The notes below the pieces were generated by a model. That model was not told the DNA's origin, made no database searches, and worked only from the letters and a program-made list of their open reading frames with translations. The position numbers and the translations under genes are program-made. Shown here in pieces: positions 31,282 through 41,697 of a DNA stretch of 64,000 nucleotides (the stretch's first letter is position 1; each line of letters begins with the position of its first letter). The stretch comes from Nitzschia sp. DOCU1 (taxonomy: Eukaryota; Bacillariophyta; Bacillariophyceae; Bacillariales; Bacillariaceae), in assembly GCA_951394045.1 (NCBI GenBank), contig OX596000.1:186001-250000 (forward strand), in the 5' to 3' direction.

Positions 31282-32166
31282 TTATCCGGTAATGGTATAT
31301 TCCACAGGCCCCGATCCTGGCTTTTTCGGATAAGGGTCCAAATTCAGCCAAAAGCTTTGTGCTACAAGCTCTCCAATGTCCAATACTCCAGTAGCAGAAG
31401 AATAAATAGCTTCATCTTCTAGCACGTCATCTCCAAAATCAAAGATATTGGTTTCGTCTTGTCGTTCCATCATTTGTTGCAATTCCATCATGTCACTGAT
31501 ATTCGAAATGCGATTCGATCCTGTTTTGACTGTTTTGTTGGAGGATCGCTTGGATTTGTTCTTTTTGGGCTTTTCTTCCATCTCATCTTGGTCTTTGTTG
31601 TTAGCTCGCAGATTATTAGTGGTAGACACAGGCTTGACAATGGCCAGTAATGGAAATTCGACCGTCACTTCGAAATCTTCATTGGTTCGGACACAGGTTT
31701 GCGTCAAACTAGCCAATATGGATCCCTCCACTTGCACCGTCAAAAATGGACTATTAGTTCCACCAATGGCATACGATGGAAGACTTAGTGACAAGTCTGC
31801 CTTGAGACTATCGAGTCGCTTGAGTTCAAATCGGCTAGCCAGTGCGGCACATTCGTCTGGATTCGCTTCGATAGTTGTTTGATAGTCGCGGTACGAACGA
31901 CGGGTATTTCCAGAAGAAGTCTTGAGTATCCGATCCGTATTCAGTGGTCGAGAGAATTCATTCGGAATGGGTGTCGCAAATAAGGTTAGCGGTGAATGTC
32001 GATAATCCTGCCGTTGTCGTGATGGTCGTTGATACCCTGAGGAAGATGGGGCATGATGTTCTGCTAACGCGATGGGCGGCAGGCAAGAAAACCCACGGGC
32101 ACTATCCAGCACGAGAATGAAAAGCTGAGCGGCGCTCAGAACTCTTGCTTGAAAGAAGGACTTCAT
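31282..32166 (-). CDS. DUF177/YceD-family protein with plastid-type N-terminus, 294 aa
   Basis: The frame starts at TTG 32220; the first ATG is 32166. Residues 1-26 form a signal peptide (VLSAAQLFILVLDSARG) with Phe right after the predicted cleavage (ARG|FSC), the ASAFAP-like feature of diatom plastid proteins. The body fits DUF177/YceD: KRLDSLKADLSL, then VEGSILASLTQTCVRTNEDF, then a basic and Lys-rich loop, then the hallmark ending GVLDIGELVAQSFWLNLDPYPKKPG at about residues 255-285. YceD proteins are linked to 23S rRNA and ribosome assembly in bacteria and plastids. A role in plastid ribosome biogenesis is therefore inferred. A long Lys/Asn insertion (about 170-215) is unusual. It runs convergent to the HSP20 gene. 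Confidence 0.82.
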   Translation of the reverse strand: MKSFFQARVLSAAQLFILVLDSARGFSCLPPIALAEHHAPSSSGYQRPSRQRQDYRHSPLTLFATPIPNEFSRPLNTDRILKTSSGNTRRSYRDYQTTIEANPDECAALASRFELKRLDSLKADLSLSLPSYAIGGTNSPFLTVQVEGSILASLTQTCVRTNEDFEVTVEFPLLAIVKPVSTTNNLRANNKDQDEMEEKPKKNKSKRSSNKTVKTGSNRISNISDMMELQQMMERQDETNIFDFGDDVLEDEAIYSSATGVLDIGELVAQSFWLNLDPYPKKPGSGPVEYTITG

Positions 32167-32280
32167 GGTACAAATTAACCTTGTCGACAAGGGTCGGCAA
32201 TAGAGGAAATGAATCTTCAAAAGAACAAAATGAGCAAACTGATGGCCAGTCGGAGAAGCAAGGAACGGATGGCCACGAAA

Positions 32281-32368
32281 GTTCGAAGCGTTGGCAGCAG
32301 AATGACTAAGCCGACCACGACAGTTCGAAACGCGCGGGCGCTATGCCGATAAATGACTAAGCCGACCA
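32281..32368. promoter_or_regulatory. Duplicated element, candidate regulatory site
   Basis: AATGACTAAGCCGACCAC (18 bp) occurs at 32301-32318 and 32352-32369, and GTTCGAA occurs at 32281 and 32323. TGACTAA is a bZIP-like core. The elements lie 115-205 bases upstream of the ATG of the DUF177 gene, so they could regulate it. Confidence 0.4.
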
Positions 32369-32471
32369 CTCCTTTCGATGCTGACGTGTAATTCGTTCGA
32401 CAGCCAGACGACGAAGAACGTTATCGACTCGCTGCTTTGATTGTTTCATAGTAGCTAGACTAATACTCTAG

Positions 32472-32481
32472 CTACCGGTAG
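32472..32481. repeat. CTACCGGTAG palindrome, copy 3
   Basis: Perfect 10-bp palindrome in the 574-base spacer between the receptor kinase 3' end and the DUF177 gene ATG. Confidence 0.8.
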
Positions 32482-32740
32482 CTTGGAGATCGTCTCCCAT
32501 GGAACCGCAAACGCTTTGCGCCACGAGCTCTATCTTGCCTCTAGTAGTACTCTGGTTCAAGAGGAATGATAGCATGACCGTGTTGAATGATTCGTCATCT
32601 CGTTTCTTCGTGTGCAACAAGTAGGTCGTTTGGATTTCTTCTTCGAGACCATATCGTTCGCACTGCGTCTGTGTTTGGATAGCTACTTCAAACGATCGTA
32701 TTATATGTACTTGATCGTTACTTTAACTAATTCCCCTTAG

Positions 32741-35700
32741 TTATTTCCCCCCGCCAAATCGAAAGGAGACCGATACCCCTGATCCTGTTGACCGCCGAGA
32801 TTTGGACACGTTTGAGCGCTCCGAGCTGTCCATGATCGTATTGACAGGCGGTGCTGTGTTGCGATTCCAGCTTTCACCATAGGCAGGAGAGTATAAACTG
32901 CCAGTCCCAATAGAATGATGCAATACCTCCTTGACGCCTTCTACCGTACAAGGTTTTGGTAGGTACCCAATGGCGCCATTGTCGAGACAGGTTTGTCGGA
33001 ACGTATCCGACACGTGGGCAGTGACAAAGATCACTTTTGCAAGAACATGGTTGTCGGGACCAATCTTGCGCAAGTTGATTGCTCGGCACGCTTCAATTCC
33101 ATCCATCTTGGGCATTTGCATGTCCATCAGGACCAAATCAAACGCCTCCTTTGCCTCCATTTCGACAGCCTCTACACCATTTCTGGCAATTTTGATAGCG
33201 TCAACACCGAGGCGATTCAGGATTCGTGTCAACACCTTTTGGTTGACGATATTATCCTCGGCAATCAGTACGCGCAAATCTGCCCACGGGGACTTGGATT
33301 CGTCTACATCGAGGGAGAAAAGATTACCTGTGTCCGTCACGTTTCTCAGTTCGAGTGCCAAGCTTCCGAGTTTATGGACAAGAACAGAGGGGAAGGTTTC
33401 CACTAACGAACGCCAGTGCTTCCTTGTCATGCGCTCGATGGAAAATTTCGGGCCAAACGTGACAAGTGCCGCCGGCAAATTTGCCACCAAGAGCTCAAAA
33501 GTTTCAAGGTCGCAAAGATCCTCATGAGATAGGCAAATGTATGCATCTGTATAGGTAGCGAAAGGACCCTCGCGCATGAGCAAAGCCTGGTTGAGATGTC
33601 TCATCGAGTTGAAATGAGAGTATTCGGTGTTGAATTGCTCAAAGTAGGATTCGACTCGCGCCGTGTCGGGATCCAGTCCATCCGCAACAAAGAGAACGGT
33701 CGCTTTTTGTAGACGCGCCGACAGATCCGGTATGCTTGCAGGCTTGTTATTACCGCCGAACGGGAAGTCGACTGTGAATTGAGTCCAACTTCCGTACTCG
33801 CTATCCACAGCGATTGTACCACCCATGGCGTCCACTAGTTTCTTTGTAATGGCCAAACCCAGCCCAGTACCACCGGCCGTATTGCTCAGACCCGTTTCGG
33901 TTTGACGGAACGGTTCAAAGATCTTTCCAAAGTCGCTTGATTCGATGCCCTTTCCAAAGTCCTTGACAGAAAATCGAACAATGGCTGAGGATGGTAGAAC
34001 CGAAACACGAAATTCTACAGTCCCTGCTTCGCCACTGAACTTGATTGCGTTTCCAAGCAAGTTGTACAAGATTTGTTGGATGCGACGGCTGTCGGAATAA
34101 ATGTTTTCCGGGAGTAGCGGGTCGTAGTAGGTGACAACGTTGAGTTTCTTCTCGGTGGTGATATTGCTCGTCTTGATCAGATGAATCACGGCGTTTAGAG
34201 TATCTTGAAGGTTGATCTTCTGGACAAGGACTTGTGCATTTCCAGACTCCAATTTCGAATCTTTTTGGACAAAGAAGAGCGAGGCGTGAGTATAGTCCTT
34301 TTTCGAAAGTCCAAAACTAAGAATGATACTTACAATCAAGAACATCATCCACAATCTGCCGTAGCAGCTTTCCGCTAGAGACAATCATTTCCATAGACTC
34401 CTTCTGCATCGAATTAAGCTCCGTTTCTTCCAATAAACTCGACAAGCCGATAATACAGTTCAATGGTGTTCGAATCTCATGAGACATGCAAGCAAAATGC
34501 TGAAGCTGCATTGCCGAAGCCGAGGCGATCCTGTTGTTTGCTTCTTCCAGATCCTTGTTGAGCGCCTCTAGACGGCTGGTACGCTCTTTCACTTTGAGTT
34601 CCACTTTGAGCGCCAAGTCTAGCTGCTCCGCCGATGGCCGTTCAAGGGGGTCATGCTCAAAACAATCGGCCATGATTTTGGCAATTTTGGCCGGGCAGTG
34701 CAGCGGGATGGGAGGTCGCTTGCGAATGTACGGGTTGCAGATATCCTTGACGACATCTTCAAAGGCTTCTCCAGCATAGGGGGCTCGACCAGAGTAGATT
34801 TCGTACATGACCATACCGTAGGCGTACATGTCCGACGCTGTAGTATTCACGCCATTTTCTTGCAGTAGCTCGGGACTCATCCAGTAGGGGGTACCCACAG
34901 CACCAATCTGCTTCTTTCCCGATAGACCAAAGTCCGTGACTTTAGCGCAAAAGTTTGTGTCGATCAAGACATTTTGCGCTTTCAGGTCGCCATGGACGAC
35001 TTGAGGGGTAGCTGAGTGCAAGAATCGCAATCCTTGAGCAACATCTTGAAGAATGGCCAAGATTTGCTCTGGCTTGAGAATGATGGTACTATCCCGCAGT
35101 ACATCATACAGGGAACCATGAGACATGTATTCCATGATCAGCATGGGTTCATCGTGTCGTGTAGGCATCACAGCACCCATGACTGTCGTAATACAGGGAT
35201 GGCGGAGTCGAGCGAGCTGTCGAATTTCACAGACGAATTCCGCCTTGAGACGGGCATGAGCCTCAGCGTCTTTCAAGGAATCGTCACAACCATGAAGCAA
35301 CTTGTGTTTGACACGCTGAAAGACGTTCCGACTAGCAGCATGATCGGCTTCGAGGTCGGTTCGCTTCCTGGCTTGTTGTTTCAGGTGCTGCTTGAGTTTG
35401 CCGGGGGCCATACTTTGCATGCCCGGGTGCATATTATAACCCGACTCCACATCTTCGTCATCTCCAGCAGTAGAAGATCTCGAGTCGCTTATACGGGAAG
35501 CATCAAAGAGACGCGCGTTCCCTCTTTCCTTTCCACTCGAGGGAATCACTCGCTTGACAGCCACACTTGTACCGCGATAGTCGGCTAGAAGCACCAGACC
35601 AAAAGTACCTCTTCCAATGACCGTGGGAGGATCTCCAAATTCCAATTGAGACGGTTGAACGATCCACAAGGAATCGGATTGCTTGCGTTTGTATTCCACG

Positions 35701-37259
35701 TAAAAATGCACCAATACCCCGACCACTAACAGGACGGACAGAATGATGCATGGCAGAAAGATGGCTAAACTGACACAGCGGCCATTCACCTTGATCGAGT
35801 TCACGCACACCAGCTCATAGGGCAATTCGCAAGGGCGACAGATGCACTGGTATCCTTCTAGACATTCCAGACCGGCCTCCGCACAGCCGTTCTCTACTTC
35901 TGCCTGCGTCTTGCGGTTATAACCGGCGGGGCACGTGATGGCATCGTAAATCTCTTCGGACCGAACACATCTCCAGATGCGTGTCTCGGGTTCCATGCTA
36001 ATGAATCCCGTCGCCTCTTGCATAGTTCGTAAGGGCATGTAGCTCAACGACGTGGTCCATCCGGCGTAGGTACCATTGGTTTGCGCCGTAAAGGCTGACG
36101 CCACCACAGCATGGGTCGCACTGCATTTCAGTGGTCCTTCATAAATATCCCACAAGTCCACGTTTTCACAATAGTCGGTACCATTGACGGCCACACATTC
36201 GCTTAGTGCTTGACCGACCTTGCCGTAATCGGCAATTGACAACAAGGCCCGTTGGACTTCCCGACTCACGGTCGGACTGACATGCGTTAATGCACCCACA
36301 TTCCATTCGGCGTACAGTTCCGTGGAAGATTGAAAAGGAAAGGGCACCCCATCTATTTCCAAGCCAGGTTTGGGTTCAATAATTTTGAATTTGGACATTG
36401 GCACCAAATTGCCATCGGCATCGGTGGTTCGTTCCAGTTGATCCGTTCGGACAAACCCCACATCAAAGTCTCCACTCAAGAGTCCGTTGACTACCGTCCC
36501 TTGATTGCTAGTAAACACTAATTGCTTGGGATCTTGCAAATAGTTCATGCCTCGAGAGATCATTTCATTGAATTGCAGTTGCCCACTACCCAAACCTGAA
36601 ATGGATGCCGCAGCCACCACTTTATTCTTCAAGTCTTTTACAGTTTGAATATCGTCACGTTCCGCCAAGGTGGCAATGACACCCCCAAACTTTTTCAAAT
36701 CATAGACTTGATCACCGACCTCTCGTCGACTCACTTGGCTCACCAACGATTCGGCTTCGAATTCCGATTCAATGCAGCTGTAAGCGGAAGGATTGACGTA
36801 AATGTAGTCAACCGCTTGGGTTTCGACGTCGGTAAATAAGGTAACAAAATCCAGGTATTTCATTTCGAATCGAATGGGGGGATCGAATCGTTTGCCGGCT
36901 GTTTCACTGAGGTAGTCCGAAAAAGTGGCATTGAATTCTAGATAGGCATCTTCAGGGCCACGAATCCCCAGGACACCGATTGTATAAAGGGGCTTGTGAC
37001 CTTTGGCGGGATCAAACTTGATAGGAATTTCACAGTAATAGTCTACATCATCACCCTGCAGCTGCTGTAAATCACGAAATGACGGATACTCTTCATCGTC
37101 TGCTTCTATTGCTGATCGCCAGGAATAATCTTCGACTTTACGGTCCATGTGCTCAGCGGCGCCACAGACAGAAACTAGCTGCAGTAGCAGCAGAGTTCCT
37201 AGAACTAGCAAGGGAGTCGCCGCCGAGGGAAAAGGTAGAATCAGTCTCCTACATGCCAT
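32741..37259 (-). CDS. Fused receptor: PhnD-like binding domain, TM, protein kinase, hybrid histidine kinase-receiver, 1481 aa
   Basis: Exons are 34334-37259 and 32741-34260 (minus), in phase. Signal peptide 1-34. Residues about 80-380 resemble phosphonate-type periplasmic binding proteins: DYIYVNPSAYSCIE, GGVIATLAERDDIQTVKDLK, VVNGLLSGDFDVGFVRTDQL. A Cys-rich segment follows (430-495), then one membrane helix (about 497-520). The protein kinase spans 540-880: GRGTFG (549-554), VAVKR (K569), a long charged insert, HGDLKAQN (756-763), DFG (776-778), GTPYWMSPELL. A short coiled coil leads to a HisKA domain with SHEIRTP (phospho-His H927). The ATPase follows (N1046, GGTGLGL), then a degenerate region (1150-1290), then a receiver whose LMDMQMP carries D1355. 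All motifs needed for both kinases are present. Type: probably a plasma-membrane sensor in which a ligand-binding ectodomain drives two kinase outputs. Ligand and signalling order are unknown. Confidence 0.9.
34261..34333 (-). other. Intron of the fused receptor gene (73 nt)
   Basis: Donor GTAAGT after GTTCTTGATT and acceptor CTTTGTCCAAAAAG, phase 1. Splicing restores VLDYSKLESGN, the canonical continuation of the HisKA helix; without it both frames end. Confidence 0.9.
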
Positions 37260-38086
37260 GGTCGTTAATGTCTGTTTGCAAGAAAGAGTCTCTATCCAAG
37301 GAAAGGATCGTTAGTTTCCGTCTTGATGTAGGCGGATGGGATGATCGAGGACGGAACGACGATGATCCAACATCATTCCCAAAAGCGCTTTGTCGTGGGA
37401 GTCCGGTGACTTTGCCACGAGCCGCTGGCTACTGGTATTATTCCGTCTTCGAACCTTCCCAAAGAAAATGGGAAGGGCTATTTCCAATTTCTGCTGTTGT
37501 TAAATGAAAATTTTCTCCGACTGAATTCGCAGGGCTTATCTCATTGCGTCATCTGTTCTGGAGCATGTAGAACACACGAGGTGGAGTTCTACCGAAACAC
37601 TTTCCACGAGCAGGGCGAACCTGGTATATGTATGGGAGAACAATCCTGCGCGCTAACGAATGAGAACCTCCCCGAAGCCAGTACGGCTAAAGGGCATATC
37701 CTTACTTTTGCTCGAAGCCGTCACTTAAAGGATAAGTTTGTCACAAGGTATTGGAATTCTTAACGGATTGTCGAAATGGCCGATACAGATCGCTTTGGGA
37801 TCTTCCGTGGTGCAAATCCATCAATGATAGGCTACTTTCTATCAAAGCAACATATGCATTGGGAGAGATAGCTCCCGACGAGAATGACGTCAGAGCAGAA
37901 AAATGATGGAACGTCATCCACCTCGCTCTCGAGAGAGTTCGAAAGGCCTCTCTCTCAAAACGCAAAAATTCTATTTCGGACGGCACACGCCGACTCATTC
38001 TCGTTGCTTGCATCATTGCAGGTAGCAAAAGCCAAAGTAATATCAACGCATTATCGATCGGCTCCTGTTGAATACTACCCACCAAG
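37260..38086. other. Divergent promoter region of the receptor and oxygenase genes
   Basis: About 830 bases between the two ATGs. No supported gene. Both genes may share regulatory sequence. Confidence 0.5.
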
Positions 38087-39539
38087 ATGCTATCCGGTTT
38101 GCTCCTTTCGTTTCTGGTGGTGCTTTACCACGGCCCATGGAGGATGGCTCTGGCATTTCCAGTTGGACAATCGCCACGAAACACCGAGCACGCCATCAGA
38201 TTAAAGACTAGACCCATCTTTTCCAGTGTCTTGGACGACCCGTCGTCCGAGACTACTACTAGAATCATCGTGCCAGTGTCGCCACCGGGGACAAACACAC
38301 AAGCACTAAGACAGCACCATCGCCCAGCTGCCACTTCCAAGATCCGGATTACGACGGTGGAACCCAAAGAGTCAGTTATTTTGTCGTCGCCACCAGATTC
38401 GCATTCTGATACTAATAATCATGTAAAAGAAGAAGGATTGTTGACCTTGATTCCACTGTCACCTAACCCACTTTTGTTTCTATCATCGACACCTCTTTTG
38501 ACATCGGAAGAATGTCAAGTATTGGCGGAATGGTGTCGCTTTTTGGACGGGGCTGGGTACTATCTATCAGATATTTTGGACAATGATCAATACGTATCAC
38601 CAGGGAAGCAAATATTGCAAAAACTTCAACGATTGGTTCATGAATCGGTGTTGGGCATGAAGGATGCTACAGAAGCAGCCCATGTCGTTCCTAGGTTCTT
38701 GCACTATCAATCATCACCATTCGAAGACAACAAGGTCACCGTAGACCGACTTTTGCCGGATGGCCTTCACGTGGACACAAACAACAATAAACACTTTCGG
38801 CACTGGTAAGTTTCATTTGTTGCGGCGAGTGGGGAACTACTAATCTGCTCCACGTACTCCCAAATTTAGCGTCGCAATGGAATTCTGGCTGCTGGCTTCA
38901 ATGATGGACGAGGTCGTTCGACTGGGTGACTGACAAAAATGAATCTCCCAACATGGTTGTTGGGTTCTCGTTTTTCCTCGGTGCGTCTGTAGGACGGTAC
39001 TCGTGTACTTGGATTCGCCGCCATCTACGTCGGCGGGTGGTGCAACTACCTTTCCCCTAGCTGAACGCTTTGGCAACAACTTTCATCGCGACTTTCTTGA
39101 TCGTTCGAACAACGCAGCGTGTAATGCCGCTCAAGAGCTAGTGTTAAACGCCAACATTCAACATACTCGAATTTCCAAAGACGATCGGTTTCTAAATCTT
39201 GGACGAACCATTGAAGAAGCCGCACTGCAACTCTATGTCGACGAAGCATTCTTTGGCAATGCTGCTGCTGACTCCAGCCCCAACCGCCAAAACCGTGGCG
39301 TTCGAGTCGTTCCTCGTCAAGGTCATGCGTGTGTCTTCTCAGGACTTTTACATAATGGTTATCCCAACCCTCTATCCTTTCACGCCGGCGAAGCTATGCT
39401 GCAAGGTGGTGCTGCTAGCAAGCATGTGCTTACGTTTTTCTATGAAGTTCCCTATGGCACATTTTCTAATCGAGCCGAGTTTGGGGAGCAAGTACGCATA
39501 AGAGAAGAAGCGTTTTTGCGATTTCATGGTCTTATCTAG
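38087..39539 (+). CDS. Prolyl 4-hydroxylase-type 2-oxoglutarate/Fe(II) oxygenase with plastid-type N-terminus, 421 aa
   Basis: Exons 38087-38805 and 38993-39539. The N-terminus is a signal peptide (LLLSFLVVLYHGPW) followed by MALA|FPVG, with Phe at +1, an ASAFAP-like plastid motif. Residues 50-130 are Ser/Thr/Pro-rich. The catalytic domain (about 150-421) contains the iron ligands H228 and D230 in GLHVDTNN. After the intron follow TVLVYLDSPP, GGATTFPLAE, a long loop, and RVVPRQGHACVFSGLLHNGY. The third iron ligand is probably H370 in SFHAGEAML, with a 2-oxoglutarate-binding Lys about 13 residues later (K383). The order matches the P4H double-stranded beta-helix. The substrate is unknown; plastid or secretory location is inferred. 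Confidence 0.82.
38806..38992 (+). other. Intron of the oxygenase gene (187 nt)
   Basis: GTAAGT donor after CGGCACTG and acceptor GTGCGTCTGTAG. Phase 2 splicing gives HFRHWTVLVYLD, joining the HxD motif to the next strand. Confidence 0.85.
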
Positions 39540-39795
39540 TGGAAAGACAATTTTTTTGGCGATGGGGAGGGTTCTCGATCAAGGATCAGTGACATAATAC
39601 CCACCACATGGCGAGCAGGGGATAATATGTGGCTGTTTTTGTTTCGAGTGGGCCGCAAGTGGCATAACCATCTCTTTCAACTGATATAATGTAAAACTAA
39701 GCTGTATTCATTTTCACTTTGTCTCTACGTATATTAGAAGTTGTTTCCATATGTTGCAATGACTTGTGTGTACGTTCAACGAGTAGTATGTATGT

Positions 39796-40314
39796 TCAAA
39801 GGGCTGCTTCAAGCTCGTCTTGAAGAGCCATCTTTCGCGCCGCCTCTCGAGAGTGGGCGCATTTCGTCGCGTATAGTGCGGCGATGAAATCTGGATCGAA
39901 TGATCCTTCTTGCCATTGCAGCCCTTGTTCGTTTAGTACTGCATCAATGGCTGCGTTTCTTGCCTTCCTTCGTCGGCGTGATTCAGGCTGAGCCTGGGTT
40001 TCGGCGCCCCGACGACAGTATTGGCTATTGTCACTGTCGAGGAGACCTTCTTCGATCTGAGTTGCGGTAGCTCGAACAGTTTCCTTCATGGATGCAAACT
40101 CTTCATCCGTGAACCAGCACGCGTTGAGTTCCTCATCGGTGTATTCAAACACATGAAGTACGTTTCGCACTCGCACTCTCGCGTCAAACGCCACCGAGGG
40201 TTTCGATTCTTTCTTGCTGCCCGCCACAGGAGAGGAGAATGAGGATTTCCTGGAAAGACATTGCTCGGCAATGAAAGCAATTGCCGGTTGGGATGTTGTT
40301 GCAAGAGGGGCCAT
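39796..40314 (-). CDS. Small basic diatom-family protein B (paralog of 24082-24957), 172 aa
   Basis: The open frame runs up to an ATG at 40464, but the coding-like part begins at ATG 40314 (MAPLATTSQPAIAF). It shares with protein A a strand PSVAFDARVRVRNVLHVFEY, then DEELNACWFTDEEFASMKE, a Cys/Arg-rich linker, RRRRKARNAAIDAVLNEQGL, and a helical tail REAARKMALQDELEAAL. This is a diatom protein family of unknown function. The alternate 222-aa start adds residues without clear coding character. It stands in reverse orientation between the oxygenase gene and the repeat-rich region. Confidence 0.75.
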   Translation of the reverse strand: MAPLATTSQPAIAFIAEQCLSRKSSFSSPVAGSKKESKPSVAFDARVRVRNVLHVFEYTDEELNACWFTDEEFASMKETVRATATQIEEGLLDSDNSQYCRRGAETQAQPESRRRRKARNAAIDAVLNEQGLQWQEGSFDPDFIAALYATKCAHSREAARKMALQDELEAAL

Positions 40315-40870
40315 TTTTATTTGATCAGTTTGTGTGATGATTCGAAATTTTATGAGCGTGGAGCGAGAGATAGTGGTGCCAACACATAGTTTTGAAAGAT
40401 AAACGCTGGCATCCCAACGAGAACCGGAATAGTGGCAAATACGCGATGCGACTGAGTCAGTCATCCGTTTCGATTAGTTGCGTTTTACAGTACTATTGTG
40501 GCAATTCCTTAGAGGCCATTTAGGAGTATTAAGCCATCATCAGTCCCAAGTTCGCCCGATGCCTTCCCCCATAATTATCCAAGATCGATGAATGGTAGCA
40601 AAAAGTTTGGTTTCGCTGTAATCGGTGTTGGCGGCGGTATTGATTTTCCGAATAAGGCAATTGTAATTTCGGGACAATTAATATGCCCTGTTTCCCCGAG
40701 GACTAAGGGCTATACATTTCTGCCACATAAACCTGAGTTGCAACGTGGGAATAGAAATTCCCCTGCACGACGTGTCGTTGCAAAAATGAGGGATTGTAAT
40801 AGGGGAAAAGATAACTGTCGGGCAATAGATTTTGCAAATAGAGTCCGTTTCACCGACAAACGCATATTGG

Positions 40871-40880
40871 CTACCGGTAG
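40871..40880. repeat. CTACCGGTAG palindrome, copy 4
   Basis: Perfect 10-bp palindrome between protein B and the giant repeat gene. Confidence 0.8.
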
Positions 40881-41508
40881 TTGCCGTCGCATGATGGGAT
40901 GAAAATTCACAAACCGAAACATAGCTGCCTCTTATCAGTCATGTTGCAAAAGGCAATTACACCTGGCGCCGCGCTTGTAGGGATGCCTCGTCGCGAGCTT
41001 ATCTATCGCAAAAAATTATGGCCTCTATTAGTATCCTATGCTCGTCGGGCGAGAGAGGCCTGTCAAGAATTCAGCACTGTAGTAGCTAGGTACACAAAAC
41101 GCCGACGTGGGATGATGCATCATTATGGACGCCCGCATGACGAGTGTTCTTTGTGGTTCTTCATTCTTGAGCGCCGCCGCCGCTAAAAGTACTCCACTGT
41201 CCTCGCCCCCGTACTCTTTCAAATGGTGGGTGCCGCCGACGACTCCGGGATTGATACTTCTCTTTTGTTTTCTTCGAAAGTACAAACAGCAAAACTACTG
41301 CTGGCGACGGTCTGTAGTAGAGGCCGTCTCATTTGCAGCATGTCGGAGCAAACGCCGTCGTGCGTCATTGCAAAGGTCGACCCGGCGGACTACAATTTCG
41401 CATCCGCCGGCCGGCCATCAAATCTTCGATGACTGGGAGATGCGATGATGACTCTCGCATCTCACTCAATGCATGGAATGCCATTTTCGAATCCATCCAC
41501 CATGATGC

Positions 41509-41518
41509 CTACCGGTAG
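41509..41518. repeat. CTACCGGTAG palindrome, copy 5
   Basis: Perfect 10-bp palindrome about 180 bases past the stop of the giant repeat gene. Confidence 0.8.
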
Positions 41519-41697
41519 TGGTATGTACGGCATTGCGTCGACCAGAACGTGATGCACAAAGTGACTTGATTTGTTGAGCGCGTGCGTGTTGTTCCTCAAC
41601 GAATCTACTGGTTGGAGCAGTTGCATTGCGCGAGTTTGCCTTTGGACGTGATGGCGATGGAAAACTCGGTGACATGCATCGATGGAAATCGTTATGG

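Larger units (their letters stand above)
32167..32740. other. Upstream region of the DUF177 gene and 3' region of the receptor kinase
   Basis: About 575 bases. It contains the duplicated element 32281-32368 and a CTACCGGTAG palindrome at 32472-32481. No coding frame is supported. Confidence 0.55.
40315..41697. other. Intergenic with two CTACCGGTAG palindromes
   Basis: About 1.4 kb. Several overlapping short frames (for example 40588-40902, 41125-41448) have no domain and compete with one another, so none is called. Perfect palindromes at 40871-40880 and 41509-41518. Confidence 0.5.

Noticed and set aside
41125..41448. Frame of 107 codons beyond the end of the giant gene
   Set aside because: No domain, and overlapping frames on both strands are equally long, as expected for non-coding DNA.
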